The notes under the pieces were generated by a model. The model did not search any database. It was not told the DNA's origin and was given only the letters and a program-made list of their open reading frames with translations. DNA of 26,696 nucleotides, taken from Pelotomaculum sp. UBA1371 (GTDB taxonomy: Bacteria > Bacillota > Desulfotomaculia > Desulfotomaculales > Pelotomaculaceae). This document shows, piece after piece, positions 1 through 7,574 of this stretch (position 1 is the stretch's first letter; each line of letters opens with the position of its first letter). The stretch spans positions 1-26,696 of the forward strand of contig DBRJ01000031.1 of the NCBI GenBank assembly GCA_002305915.1. Direction: 5' to 3'. The position numbers and the translations under genes were made by a program.

Positions 1-644
1 CCGCCCTTTGTTCCGGTGAGGATTTCGGAGGCCTGGGCCAGCTGTTCGGCAGCCTGCCGTTCTCCCTCGGCCTGGATGATGGCCGCCCGTCTGTTCCTTT
101 CCGCTTCCGCCTGCCGGGCAATGGCCCGGGTCATTTCCGAAGGCAGCACCACATCTTTGATCTCCACGGCAACAATCTTGATTCCCCAGGGGTCAGTTGC
201 TTCATCAACAATTTTTTGAATCTTGAGATTCAGCTTTTCCCGCTGGGAAAGGATTTCGTCCAATTCGGCCATCCCCGCGACACTGCGGAGCGTGGTCTGG
301 GCCAGCTGGTTGGTCGCCTCGTGGAAGTTTTCGACATTGACAATGGCTTTCTCCGTTTCGACCACCCTGTAGAAGAGAACCGCATTTATCTTGCAGGTAA
401 CGTTGTCCCTGGTGATAACTTCCTGGGGAGGCACGTCGAAGACGATAACCCGCAGGGATATGCGGACAATCCGGTCGATCACCGGGATAATGAAGATCAG
501 GCCGGGTCCCCTGGCATTCACAAGCCTGCCCAGCCTGAAGAGCACCGCCCTCTCGTACTCCGGAATGATTTTGATTGCTGAAGTCAGAATCATCAGCAGT
601 AGAATGACTACAACAACCGTTGAAAAGAGGTTGTAAAGCTGCAA
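1..644 (-). CDS. Slipin (stomatin/SPFH band 7 protein), C-terminus beyond window
   Basis: Membrane-anchored SPFH scaffold protein. About 214 residues are visible on the complement and the 3' end runs off the window edge. The start is a TTG at 644 placed 7 nt after GGAGG. The order is one N-terminal membrane helix (VVVVILLLMIL), the slipin signature EYERAVLFRLGR, the band 7 core (GPGLIFIIPVIDRI, then TRDNVTCKINAVLFYRV), ATNQLAQTTLRSV, and the start of the C-terminal helix rich in Ala, Glu and Arg (RQAEAERNRRAAIIQAEGE). The gene begins 12 nt after the stop of the NfeD gene, so the two are almost certainly cotranscribed. In this family the slipin and NfeD partner act together at the membrane, and the archaeal NfeD protease cleaves the slipin C-terminus. 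That tail is not in the window, so the cleavage region cannot be checked. Confidence 0.95.
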   Translation of the reverse strand, partial: MQLYNLFSTVVVVILLLMILTSAIKIIPEYERAVLFRLGRLVNARGPGLIFIIPVIDRIVRISLRVIVFDVPPQEVITRDNVTCKINAVLFYRVVETEKAIVNVENFHEATNQLAQTTLRSVAGMAELDEILSQREKLNLKIQKIVDEATDPWGIKIVAVEIKDVVLPSEMTRAIARQAEAERNRRAAIIQAEGERQAAEQLAQASEILTGTKG

Positions 645-656
645 TTTTAACCCTCC

Positions 657-2012
657 TCACTGTTTTGTTTTTCCCCGTTCGTTCTTTTCCGGGCATCCCA
701 CAAGAAGGGTTATCCCCTGCCGTTCATATACCCGGACCCTTTCCCCCTCCTCAATAGTATATCCATCTTTGGACACGGCCTGCCAGATTTCTCCCTTTAC
801 TTTTACCAGTCCCTCGGGATCCAGCTTCTGCATCACCACAGCTACGGTCCCGGAAAACTCGGCTTCCCCGTGGACGGGCTTATACCTGCGGAGCCTGGCC
901 AGGCCTACAACCACCACGGCTACGAAGAGGGCGCCGGCAATCCCCACTCCGATAGCCACGGCCTTGAAGGCGGAAAACCAGGCCGGCGGCATCAGCGGCT
1001 CCGTTGGGAAGAAGAGGATTCCCAGAATTACGCTGGTGAGCCCGCCCACACCCAGGATGCCGTAAGCCGGGGTAAATAATTCAGCAACCAAAAGCCCCAC
1101 CCCCAGCAGAATTAATAGGCCCGCCACCAGGTTGCCCTGAAACAGACCCAGGCCGTAAAGCCCTAAAATCAGCCCGATGGCACCCAGCACCTCGGGCAGG
1201 AAGAAGCCCGGAGAGTAAAACCCGATGATTAACCCGTAAATGCCAATCATAAGCAGGACCATGGCCAGGGTGGGATTGCTTACCAGGTGAGTGAGCCGCT
1301 CATTGGCATTGAGGGGCAGGGCTTCCACCCTGGCGCCCAACGTGTTCAACTCCCTGTCGCCGGCGCCGGTTTGTACGGTTTTGCCGTGCACTTCCCGCAA
1401 TAGCTCAGTTAAGTCCGCAGCGTTTAAATCTACCACCTTTTTTTCCAGTGCTTCGCTGTTGTTTAAAACCAGGTTTTCGGTGACAAACCTTTCCGCCAGA
1501 TCACCGGGTCGCCCCCGCTCTGCGGCGATGCTTTTCATGTGGCCGGCTAGAAAATTGATGGTTTTCTGGTCGGCCGCCGCGGGCTCAGCCCCGGGCACCG
1601 ACATTGTTACCGGCATGGCCGCCCCGCAGGTGGTTCCGGGAGACATGGCCGCAATGTGCCCGCTCAGCAAAATGAAGGTGCCGGCTGAGGCGGCAATGGC
1701 GCCCTGGGGGTTGACGTAGGTGAGCACGGGCAGGTTTGAGGCGGACATATCCTGGATAATCTCAAGGGTTGCCGAGACCAGCCCCCCCGGTGTATTCAGC
1801 AGGATTACCACCGCATCCGCCTGCTCTTTTTCCGCCACCCCCAGACCCCTCTGGATGTTCCGGGCTGTACCGGAGGTTACCACATCGTCCACCTGGATGG
1901 TGTAGACAAGGGGTTGCTTGTCCTCACAAAAGGAAGGGGCCAAAAAGAACAGCGCCAGGCACTGCAAAAAAACCAGCAAAAATAAAAACCTTACTGAGCT
2001 AAATTTCATCAA
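657..2012 (-). CDS. Long-form NfeD: membrane-bound ClpP-class serine protease
   Basis: A 451-residue protein of the NfeD1b type. A signal peptide (about 1-29) leads into a ClpP-like domain (about 35-220). The catalytic serine is S109 in GAIAASAGTF and the likely general base is K150 in ADQKTINF. Their 41-residue spacing equals that of the S97/K138 pair of the archaeal 1510-N protease. Several membrane helices follow (about 248-375), then the NfeD OB-fold domain (about 380-440; GLVKVKGEIWQAVS). The start is TTG at 2012 or the next codon, ATG at 2009; GGGAG upstream suits either. It pairs with the downstream slipin gene as in many bacteria and archaea. Expected role: membrane quality control or lipid-microdomain organisation; the true substrate is unknown. 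A palindromic promoter region lies upstream. Confidence 0.95.
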   Translation of the reverse strand: MMKFSSVRFLFLLVFLQCLALFFLAPSFCEDKQPLVYTIQVDDVVTSGTARNIQRGLGVAEKEQADAVVILLNTPGGLVSATLEIIQDMSASNLPVLTYVNPQGAIAASAGTFILLSGHIAAMSPGTTCGAAMPVTMSVPGAEPAAADQKTINFLAGHMKSIAAERGRPGDLAERFVTENLVLNNSEALEKKVVDLNAADLTELLREVHGKTVQTGAGDRELNTLGARVEALPLNANERLTHLVSNPTLAMVLLMIGIYGLIIGFYSPGFFLPEVLGAIGLILGLYGLGLFQGNLVAGLLILLGVGLLVAELFTPAYGILGVGGLTSVILGILFFPTEPLMPPAWFSAFKAVAIGVGIAGALFVAVVVVGLARLRRYKPVHGEAEFSGTVAVVMQKLDPEGLVKVKGEIWQAVSKDGYTIEEGERVRVYERQGITLLVGCPEKNERGKTKQ

Positions 2013-2138
2013 AGGTCCACTCCCGGACTCAATAAATTTTCAGGCAATTCCCTGCCAAACGCGCTAAAGTAAAAAGGTCTGAGTTTCTTTAAAAAAAGCC
2101 AGGCAATTTATTGCTGCATTCCCAGAAGATCTACTTAC

Positions 2139-2168
2139 ATTATAAACCATTCCCACGGGAATATTCCC
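2139..2168 (-). promoter_or_regulatory. Candidate nfeD promoter with overlapping palindromic operator
   Basis: On the complement a perfect TATAAT (2139-2144) is preceded, where a -35 box would lie, by interlocked inverted repeats: GGGAATATTCCC (2157-2168) is a perfect palindrome, and its GGGAAT half forms a second one, ATTCCC-AC-GGGAAT, at 2149-2162. No good TTGACA is present. A weak -35 with symmetric repeats over it is typical of a regulated promoter. The regulator is unknown. Transcription would start near 2131, giving a leader of about 120 nt. Confidence 0.5.
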
Positions 2169-2217
2169 GATAATAAGTCCCTGTGAGGAAAAAATGTACA
2201 AGGGAAGGAGCAGGCAG

Positions 2218-2244
2218 AAAAAAACCCTGCAACTTCTTGCAAGG
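2218..2244 (-). terminator. Rho-independent terminator after the iron-sulfur reductase gene
   Basis: The complement reads CCTTGCAA-GAAG-TTGCAGGG followed by seven T. The 8-bp stem has one T-G wobble and a GAAG loop. It lies about 57 nt after the reductase stop and separates that gene from nfeD. It resembles the terminator at 14467-14496. Confidence 0.85.
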
Positions 2245-2300
2245 CCAGGATATGAAGATGGGCTTATTTTTAAAACACTCACAACAGGTTAGTTGTATTT

Positions 2301-4334
2301 TCACAGGGCCCTTTCCAGCAGTTCAGCTATGTCCAGCACCTGAACCGGCGCCTGCGTCCCCCCGCGGCTGAGCTTCTCCTCCAGCAGCAGCTTACAGTAC
2401 GGACAGGCTGTGCCTAATAGGGAGGCCCCGGTGGCAGCTACCTGCTGCGCCCGGCTGGCAGCGATCAGGTTCTCTGCCGCCTCCATGGTCCAGAACCTGC
2501 CGCCCCCTGCCCCGCAGCAAAAGGACCAGTTCGCCGAACGCTGCATCTCTACCAGCCGGACACCCGGCAACTTCCTCAATATCTCACGCGGCTCACTATA
2601 GACGTCGTTGTAACGCCCGAGATAACAGGGATCATGGTAGGTCAGGGTCACCTTGCTCTGCCTGGTGGGCTTTAGCTTTAAGCTGCCGTCCCCGAGCAAA
2701 GCGGCCAGCAGGACGGAATGGTGGCTGACTTCCCAATTGCCGCCAAAGCGGGGATATTCATTTTTTAAAGTATTGTAGCAGTGGGGACAGGAGGTGATAA
2801 TCTTTCTGACGCCCAGGTCATTCCATTTCTTGATGTTGTTTTTTACTATTTGCTGAAACAGCGCTTCGTTGCCCATCCTGCGGGCTGTTTCGCCACAACA
2901 GCGCTGGCCTGCAACAAGCACCGTAAAAGACAGGCCTGCTTTCTGCATTACGTTGCTTAAGGCTGCAACCGCCCGGCCGGCTCCCGGGTCAGATGAGGCA
3001 GCACAACCCGGGAAATATACATATTCCCCGGGGCTGCTTCCGGTACCCGCCTGCCCCAGCCCATTATCGTCAGCCCGCTTTGCCCCCCGGGGATTGCCGG
3101 ATGATTCGACAGAGGTTTTCCCCCAGGGGTTGCCGTATGATTCAACATTGCTAAAAAACTGCTGCATTTTTTCGGGATAATCCTTCTCAACCAGGACCAG
3201 ATGACGCCGCATAGCGATAATCTTGGGAGTGTGCTCGATGGAAACAGGACAGGCCTCCTCGCAGCTGCCGCACATGGCACAACCCCAGATGAATTCTTCT
3301 TTATAGATGTCCCCGGTAATATTTTTCTTTAAGATCTCCTGCTCCTGCCCGGAGGCTACTTGCCTGACAGCCTGCCCGGACTTCTGCTTGAGGAGCAGCG
3401 GCGCCCTCTCTTCGATATGCTTGCGGAAACGGCCCTGCAGCGGCTTTGGCTTTACCGGTTCGCCGCTCTGGTGAGCCGGGCACTGGTCGTTGCAGCGGCC
3501 GCACTTCGTGCAGGTGTAGGCCTCAAAAAGCTGTTTCCAGGTAAAATCCTCCATCTTATTGACTCCGGCCTTCCCCTCCGCTGCCCTGCCCGGATCGACC
3601 GCTTCCAGCTCCCCCCTGTGCCCCAGCGAGTGCCAGTAAATATTGAAAGGAGCAAAGAGCATATGCAGGTGCTTGGAGTTGGGAATAATCCAGAGCATGG
3701 AAAAAATGGCCAGGAAATGCGCCCACCAGAAAACGGCTCCTGCCGCCATGGTGAACTCAACCGGTTTATTATAAAACAAACCGGCGAGCGCGCCGGCCAG
3801 GGGAGCGGGCCAAAGCCTGCCGCCGCCCGGCTGCAAGGCCGAGCTGGTCCCGTGATACAGCGCTTCGGTTAAAACAATAATAAAAATGAGCAGGAGAAGC
3901 CCGATTGCTTCCGTATTGTTTTTCAGCCATTCCGGTTTTTTGACCGCCCGGCGCCAGAGACAGATGAATACACCTGCCATGACCAGGAGGATAAACAGGT
4001 CTTTGACAAAAAGATACAGCGCGTTATTGTCTACAAAGGGGATGGCGGTGTTAAAGAGCTTTACGGCGGCCATGTTGGGAGTTGCCGGCAACAAAATCAC
4101 AAAACCATACATGATGCCGGCGTGGCCCAGGCCATAAAGCGGGTAACGGCGGACCTTTTTTTGACCCAGTACATGGGAGGCAAAATATTTCCAGCGCTCC
4201 AGGGGCCGGTCCCTATGCTGCGCCGGCCTGCCCAGGCTGATATAAAGAATGCGCCGGTAAATTTTAGATAAGAAATATAGGCATGATCCGGTTAAAAGGA
4301 AAAGGAACAATAATCTTTCCATAAATTCAACCAT
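2301..4334 (-). CDS. Membrane Fe-S reductase: cytochrome-b-like, two 4Fe-4S, two CCG domains (EMO/HdrD-like)
   Basis: About 677 residues from an ATG at 4334; ATG 4322, 12 nt after AAGGA, is the alternative. An upstream in-frame extension to 4442 looks non-coding. The N-terminal half (1-235) has about six membrane helices with histidines (H54, H71, H161, H206) that could bind heme b. Then come two 4Fe-4S motifs, CTKCGRCNDQC (275-285) and CAMCGSCEEAC (352-362). Two CCG domains follow: C444, C479-C480, C516, C519; and C570, C606-C607, C644, C647. This architecture matches the DUF224/HdrD-like EtfAB:menaquinone oxidoreductases of syntrophs and related anaerobes, which pass electrons from acyl-CoA oxidation to the quinone pool. 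No etfAB or acyl-CoA dehydrogenase gene is nearby, so the partner is inferred. A 12-residue tandem duplication (about 397-420) precedes the first CCG domain. Confidence 0.9.
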   Translation of the reverse strand: MVEFMERLLFLFLLTGSCLYFLSKIYRRILYISLGRPAQHRDRPLERWKYFASHVLGQKKVRRYPLYGLGHAGIMYGFVILLPATPNMAAVKLFNTAIPFVDNNALYLFVKDLFILLVMAGVFICLWRRAVKKPEWLKNNTEAIGLLLLIFIIVLTEALYHGTSSALQPGGGRLWPAPLAGALAGLFYNKPVEFTMAAGAVFWWAHFLAIFSMLWIIPNSKHLHMLFAPFNIYWHSLGHRGELEAVDPGRAAEGKAGVNKMEDFTWKQLFEAYTCTKCGRCNDQCPAHQSGEPVKPKPLQGRFRKHIEERAPLLLKQKSGQAVRQVASGQEQEILKKNITGDIYKEEFIWGCAMCGSCEEACPVSIEHTPKIIAMRRHLVLVEKDYPEKMQQFFSNVESYGNPWGKTSVESSGNPRGAKRADDNGLGQAGTGSSPGEYVYFPGCAASSDPGAGRAVAALSNVMQKAGLSFTVLVAGQRCCGETARRMGNEALFQQIVKNNIKKWNDLGVRKIITSCPHCYNTLKNEYPRFGGNWEVSHHSVLLAALLGDGSLKLKPTRQSKVTLTYHDPCYLGRYNDVYSEPREILRKLPGVRLVEMQRSANWSFCCGAGGGRFWTMEAAENLIAASRAQQVAATGASLLGTACPYCKLLLEEKLSRGGTQAPVQVLDIAELLERAL

Positions 4335-4430
4335 TCCTTGCTTGACGTACAAATAGATAAAAGCACAAAAACAAGAGGCCATGTCCCCCGCAGCCGGGCC
4401 TGTCTTGCCCCGCCCCGCCGGATTTTCAGC

Positions 4431-4487
4431 ACCCGGGGACACAACGCCGCCCGGCCAACTGCTTCAATAAGCGGCCGGTCCCCGGGT
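4431..4487. other. GC-rich inverted repeat in the leader of the Fe-S reductase gene
   Basis: A perfect 10-bp inverted repeat, ACCCGGGGAC (4431-4440) and GTCCCCGGGT (4478-4487), encloses a second one, CCGGCC and GGCCGG. It lies in the 168 nt between the four-cysteine gene (ends 4503) and the reductase start. No T-run follows on either strand, so it is not a normal intrinsic terminator. It may be an mRNA processing or attenuation structure. Confidence 0.45.
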
Positions 4488-4502
4488 CAATCCCCTGTGA
4501 CA

Positions 4503-4727
4503 CTACTCCTTCAGCGCTTTCAGGCAGACAAAAGAAGCGGCGGTCCAGCGCCGGAACCGGCAATTGTAACACGACCTGGCCTCTTCAGCCACTATTTCAC
4601 CTTCATAATCCTCGAGGAAATGGGGGCAGCTGCCGGCTATCTCCGCAGCCTCGGACCAATCATTTTTACCGCCCTTGAACTGGACCTGGCCGGCCTCGTT
4701 CTTAATCCAGAAGCCAGTGTTTTCCAT
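4503..4727 (-). CDS. Small four-cysteine protein, probable metal-binding partner of the TiaS-like protein
   Basis: A 74-residue protein that I do not recognise as a named family. ATG at 4727 sits 9 nt after a GGAGG that lies inside the end of the upstream gene, and only 1 nt separates the two genes, so translation is very likely coupled. It has four cysteines, C34 (GSCPHF), C53 and C56 (SCYNCRFRRW) and C68 (FVCLK), arranged C-x18-C-x2-C-x11-C. This could hold zinc or an iron-sulfur cluster. Tryptophans at 7, 24 and 61 suggest a folded small domain. Archaeal TiaS ends in an OB fold and a zinc ribbon that the neighbouring protein lacks, so this protein may supply the metal-binding part in trans. 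That is an inference from gene order and cysteines only. Confidence 0.75.
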   Translation of the reverse strand: MENTGFWIKNEAGQVQFKGGKNDWSEAAEIAGSCPHFLEDYEGEIVAEEARSCYNCRFRRWTAASFVCLKALKE

Positions 4728-4728
4728 C

Positions 4729-5463
4729 TCAATAATCCTCCAGATGCCTATTGGTGCAGGTTTCCCAGCCCGGCTCTCCTTCGGGCCTGTAAACCAGCAG
4801 GGTGCGCTTGCCGTTCAAAAGCACTGTCTTTAATTTTTTGCCCAGGCGCAGCTCTTCATCATCGCCCAGGATCCGGCCGGCCAGGCTCTGCACCCTTTCG
4901 ACCGGACTGCAGCTTTTGATTTCAGCCACACTCATGGTGGCGCCCGGCCCTTTGAGCTTCAGCTTGCCCTGGAAACGCCCGTCGTTGTTGGTCATTCTTA
5001 AACCTACCCCCGCCAGCGCCCCGATCACGCCGATGCCCGTGCCCCCGTGCTCAGATAGGTGCACGCCCAGTTTTCCTGCCAACCCGTAGGCTTCCGCTTT
5101 GGTCATAATCCTGACTTTGGTCTCATAACCATAGGCGATCAACTCCTCCGCTCTCTCCAGGTGTTCTTCCACCGCCACGCAAAGTCCGGGATCAGAACCC
5201 GGTGCGCTATTCTGCTCCAGAAATCTGCCTGCTTCTTTGATCAGGGAAGGTAAATATACGGCTTCCAGATCGGCGGTAAAACACATGGAACTGTTGTGAG
5301 AAGTATAGGGTATGGCGGGATCTAAAAGCAGCTGATGGCGGGTAAGCCCCTGACACCTCCCCCAGCGCCGCTCTTCAATCAACTTGATTAACTGATTGGC
5401 CGACTCCCCGGTGGCTCCCTGGTCAATACTGTCTGTATCATCGATACCTACATATATTTTCAA
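4729..5463 (-). CDS. Short bacterial TiaS-like protein (tRNA-Ile2 agmatinylcytidine synthetase family)
   Basis: A 244-residue protein starting at TTG 5463, with AAGGAG about 11 nt upstream. It opens with VGIDDTDSIDQGATGE, the hallmark of the TiaS/COG1571 family, in which DDTDS belongs to the ATP-binding kinase-like domain. The central part (EHGGTGIGVIGALAGVGL, 146-163) also fits. In archaea TiaS attaches agmatine to C34 of tRNA-Ile2 and is about 420 residues long, with additional OB-fold and zinc-ribbon domains. This protein stops after the first two domains. Bacteria normally modify the same base with lysidine through TilS, so the substrate here is unknown. It may act on another tRNA, or on a nucleotide, together with the coupled four-cysteine protein. 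The family call is good; the reaction is open. Confidence 0.8.
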   Translation of the reverse strand: MKIYVGIDDTDSIDQGATGESANQLIKLIEERRWGRCQGLTRHQLLLDPAIPYTSHNSSMCFTADLEAVYLPSLIKEAGRFLEQNSAPGSDPGLCVAVEEHLERAEELIAYGYETKVRIMTKAEAYGLAGKLGVHLSEHGGTGIGVIGALAGVGLRMTNNDGRFQGKLKLKGPGATMSVAEIKSCSPVERVQSLAGRILGDDEELRLGKKLKTVLLNGKRTLLVYRPEGEPGWETCTNRHLEDY

Positions 5464-5513
5464 CCTGCATTACGCTCCTTTCTTAGGTCAGGTTCCCGGC
5501 GGACGCGCTCGGG

Positions 5514-6104
5514 TCAGTTCTGCCAGGAGGCGCTCAGGCGCGGTTTCAAACGTTTGATTAACACCGCCGCCAGCACTCCCCCGGCAGCGCCGAAAACTAC
5601 GTGCAGCAAGGTAGCATAACCAAATCCCATGGCCAGGAAAACCATTGGAATATCAAGGATTATGCCCAGGGCTATGCTGGTCAGCAGCTTGGACCAGCTG
5701 ATTAAGGCCCCGATGATAATTCCCACCCAGATTGATTCCAGCTTGTTAAAAAATATTAAGGCCAGAATGTCCAGCAACATCCCGGGTATAAGGCACTTGA
5801 AAGCCATTAACGGTCCTTCTTTACCCAAACCGAAGACAATGGCCAGGATCCCCGACACGATACCCATGATCGTCCCGGCACCAAACCTGGGGATCAAGCC
5901 CTTGCCCAGCATAAGCAGTCCCATCCAATACACGCTGGTATGGCCCGGCACTCCAATGGGCATCTGGAACACAAACCTGCTGACGCTGATTAACGTCCCG
6001 AACATGGTCAGCCTGATCACGTCGGCCAGACCTATTTTGAAGATAAAACTGTCTGCAGGATTTTCCGGGCCGCTCGATTTTTCCCGGTTTTTCAACTTTT
6101 CCAT
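5514..6104 (-). CDS. ECF transporter S (substrate-binding) protein, substrate unknown
   Basis: A 196-residue hydrophobic protein. ATG at 6104 follows AAGGG by about 5 nt. After a polar N-terminal tail of about 25 residues it has roughly six membrane helices (DVIRLTMFGTLISVSRFVF onward) and ends in a basic tail, RLKPRLSASWQN. Size and helix count match ECF S proteins. It is the last gene of a row that holds both EcfA ATPases and EcfT, which supports the assignment. The sequence lacks features I could tie to riboflavin, biotin, folate, thiamine or nickel/cobalt. It may serve the dedicated transporter of this row or share the EcfAAT module with other S proteins in the cell. No riboswitch is seen upstream to reveal the ligand. 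Confidence 0.75.
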   Translation of the reverse strand: MEKLKNREKSSGPENPADSFIFKIGLADVIRLTMFGTLISVSRFVFQMPIGVPGHTSVYWMGLLMLGKGLIPRFGAGTIMGIVSGILAIVFGLGKEGPLMAFKCLIPGMLLDILALIFFNKLESIWVGIIIGALISWSKLLTSIALGIILDIPMVFLAMGFGYATLLHVVFGAAGGVLAAVLIKRLKPRLSASWQN

Positions 6105-6129
6105 TTATACCCTTACCCCCGCCTAAGTA

Positions 6130-6597
6130 TTAATCAGCTGCATAAAGCCTGGCTACCTCTTTAATCATGACCTGGTTTCCACCGGATTTATTAACCATCG
6201 AAAGGGTACCGTTGCTATTTGTATAGAGGACAATACCTTCCACTTCCCCTCGCTTGATTCTGCATTCCCCGCTGTCGCCCAGGCCCGTTGCCTGGACGTA
6301 TTCATAATCAACCAGGCCCGCCGAACCAAGTACAAAGCTTAGTGATACCTCATTATCGCTGCCGGAACCATCCCGGTTTTGTTCCAACTGGCGTTCCTGA
6401 ATGCTCAATTGCCTGATCACACCGGCGTCCAAATAGGCAACGGTTATATCGTTTTGGACAACGGGTACAACTTCGCCCCTTTGGCTTCCTTGAACCCTGG
6501 CTACCTTTTCAGAGAGGAAAGACCCTCCGATAACAAGGGCAAGCAGAAGGATCCCGGTTACAATGCGCCCGTTAATCATCCTTTGCTCCCTCGACAT
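6130..6597 (-). CDS. Membrane-anchored extracytoplasmic protein of unknown function in ECF cluster
   Basis: A 155-residue protein with an N-terminal membrane helix (about 11-29, IVTGILLLALVIGGSFL) and an exported domain rich in beta-type sequence. The domain has no recognisable motif; it ends TNSNGTLSMVNKSGGNQVM followed by a short charged tail. ATG at 6597 directly abuts the TAA of the preceding gene, with AGGAG 9 nt upstream. A second in-frame ATG at 6579, after GAGGGAG, is also possible. The helix could be a signal peptide, but no clear cleavage site or lipobox is seen. Its position between the Ig-like protein and the S protein suggests that it helps present substrate to the transporter. 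That is inference from order only. Confidence 0.75.
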   Translation of the reverse strand: MSREQRMINGRIVTGILLLALVIGGSFLSEKVARVQGSQRGEVVPVVQNDITVAYLDAGVIRQLSIQERQLEQNRDGSGSDNEVSLSFVLGSAGLVDYEYVQATGLGDSGECRIKRGEVEGIVLYTNSNGTLSMVNKSGGNQVMIKEVARLYAAD

Positions 6598-7515
6598 TTA
6601 CTTTTTTCTCCTGATAACTTCTACAGCCACCCATCCCGCCAGCAAAATCACCGCTGACATAGCCACGTAGTTTTGCATCTTCCGGCCCCGCTGCAACTCT
6701 GCAAACCTGGCCTCATCCGCCCCGGCCGGCTCCGCTGGAACGGTGGGAACTGCTTCACTCTGAGCTGTGGCGGTTCCGGAATCAGGTTCCCCTGTTGCCG
6801 GGCTGTCACTGGAACAAGCTGTACTGCCGTCCGGGCTGCCTGAGGTTTCTGGACCAGGCCTGCTTGTGTCCGGGCTGCTGGCGATCAGGGAAGCATTAGC
6901 CGTGGCCGGCTTAGCTTCAGGTGCAGGACCTTTACTGCCGGCAGCGGCGGCAGCCGCAGTGTTTTCCTCTGGCAAAACCGGTGGGGCAATTTGAACTGTT
7001 TTTTCACCGGCTGTTCTAAAATTGATCCTGAGCCCCTGGTTGTTGGTGGTCATGGCCAGGGTGGAGCCGCCGTTTTTGGCCAGCAGGTCCGGCGCAACAT
7101 ATAACGTGTAGCGGGTCCCCGAGGCAAGGGGCTCTGCCGGTTCCACCCAGATATATTGCCTTTTGGAAAAATCCACGGTTTCATCAATTTTACTTAATAT
7201 AAGCTCATGCTTCCGGCCGTCTTCATCATAGAGATGAAAACACCGTTTGTTTCTTTCCCAGTAGATTAGATAGACAACATTCTTGTCGAAACGCATTGTG
7301 ATTTTTGGCTGCAGCGGCACATTCTCAGCATCTATGATCCCGGTCCCATCCTCAAGGGTGGCTGATACCAAACCCAGGGGTTTAAAAACCCCCCGGGGAT
7401 TGCCTGTGCCGTCGCCACCCTCACCATAGGCGGCCAGGGGGAGCACTAAAATAAGGATGCTGAGCAGCAGCATGAACACCCCTGCCCTCAGCCCGGTGTT
7501 CCCAAACCTCATCAT
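6598..7515 (-). CDS. Exported Ig-like (Big_5) protein with C-terminal membrane anchor, ECF-associated
   Basis: 305 residues: signal peptide (1-31, ending PLAAYGE), one Ig-like domain (about 45-170; PLQPKITMRFDKNV, then EPLASGTRYTLYVAPDLL), a long low-complexity linker rich in Ala, Pro, Ser, Thr and Gly (about 175-270), and a C-terminal helix (about 282-300) ending in RRKK. It should be displayed on the outer face of the membrane on a stalk. This layout recalls the extracytoplasmic helper subunits of some nickel/cobalt ECF systems (NikK-like: signal peptide, beta domain, C-terminal helix). I see no sequence signature that proves this. Two double-domain regions of the SLH protein at 10231-14046 show the same Ig-like pattern. 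The stop abuts the next gene, so the pair is coupled. ATG at 7515 is preceded by AGGAA. Confidence 0.8.
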   Translation of the reverse strand: MMRFGNTGLRAGVFMLLLSILILVLPLAAYGEGGDGTGNPRGVFKPLGLVSATLEDGTGIIDAENVPLQPKITMRFDKNVVYLIYWERNKRCFHLYDEDGRKHELILSKIDETVDFSKRQYIWVEPAEPLASGTRYTLYVAPDLLAKNGGSTLAMTTNNQGLRINFRTAGEKTVQIAPPVLPEENTAAAAAAGSKGPAPEAKPATANASLIASSPDTSRPGPETSGSPDGSTACSSDSPATGEPDSGTATAQSEAVPTVPAEPAGADEARFAELQRGRKMQNYVAMSAVILLAGWVAVEVIRRKK

Positions 7516-7574
7516 GTTTCATTCCTTTCCTTCTAGCCCTGGCTCAAGGGGCTGCCTGACGAAGCCCGGCCGGC

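Noticed and set aside
2064..2282. 72-codon open frame on the minus strand upstream of nfeD
   Set aside because: It overlaps the terminator, the palindromes and the TATAAT box, lacks a ribosome binding site and does not read like a conserved protein.
4335..4442. N-terminal extension of the Fe-S reductase to 4442
   Set aside because: The added 36 residues include low-complexity Pro/Gly/Ala sequence over a GC-rich inverted repeat and precede the natural membrane-helix start.
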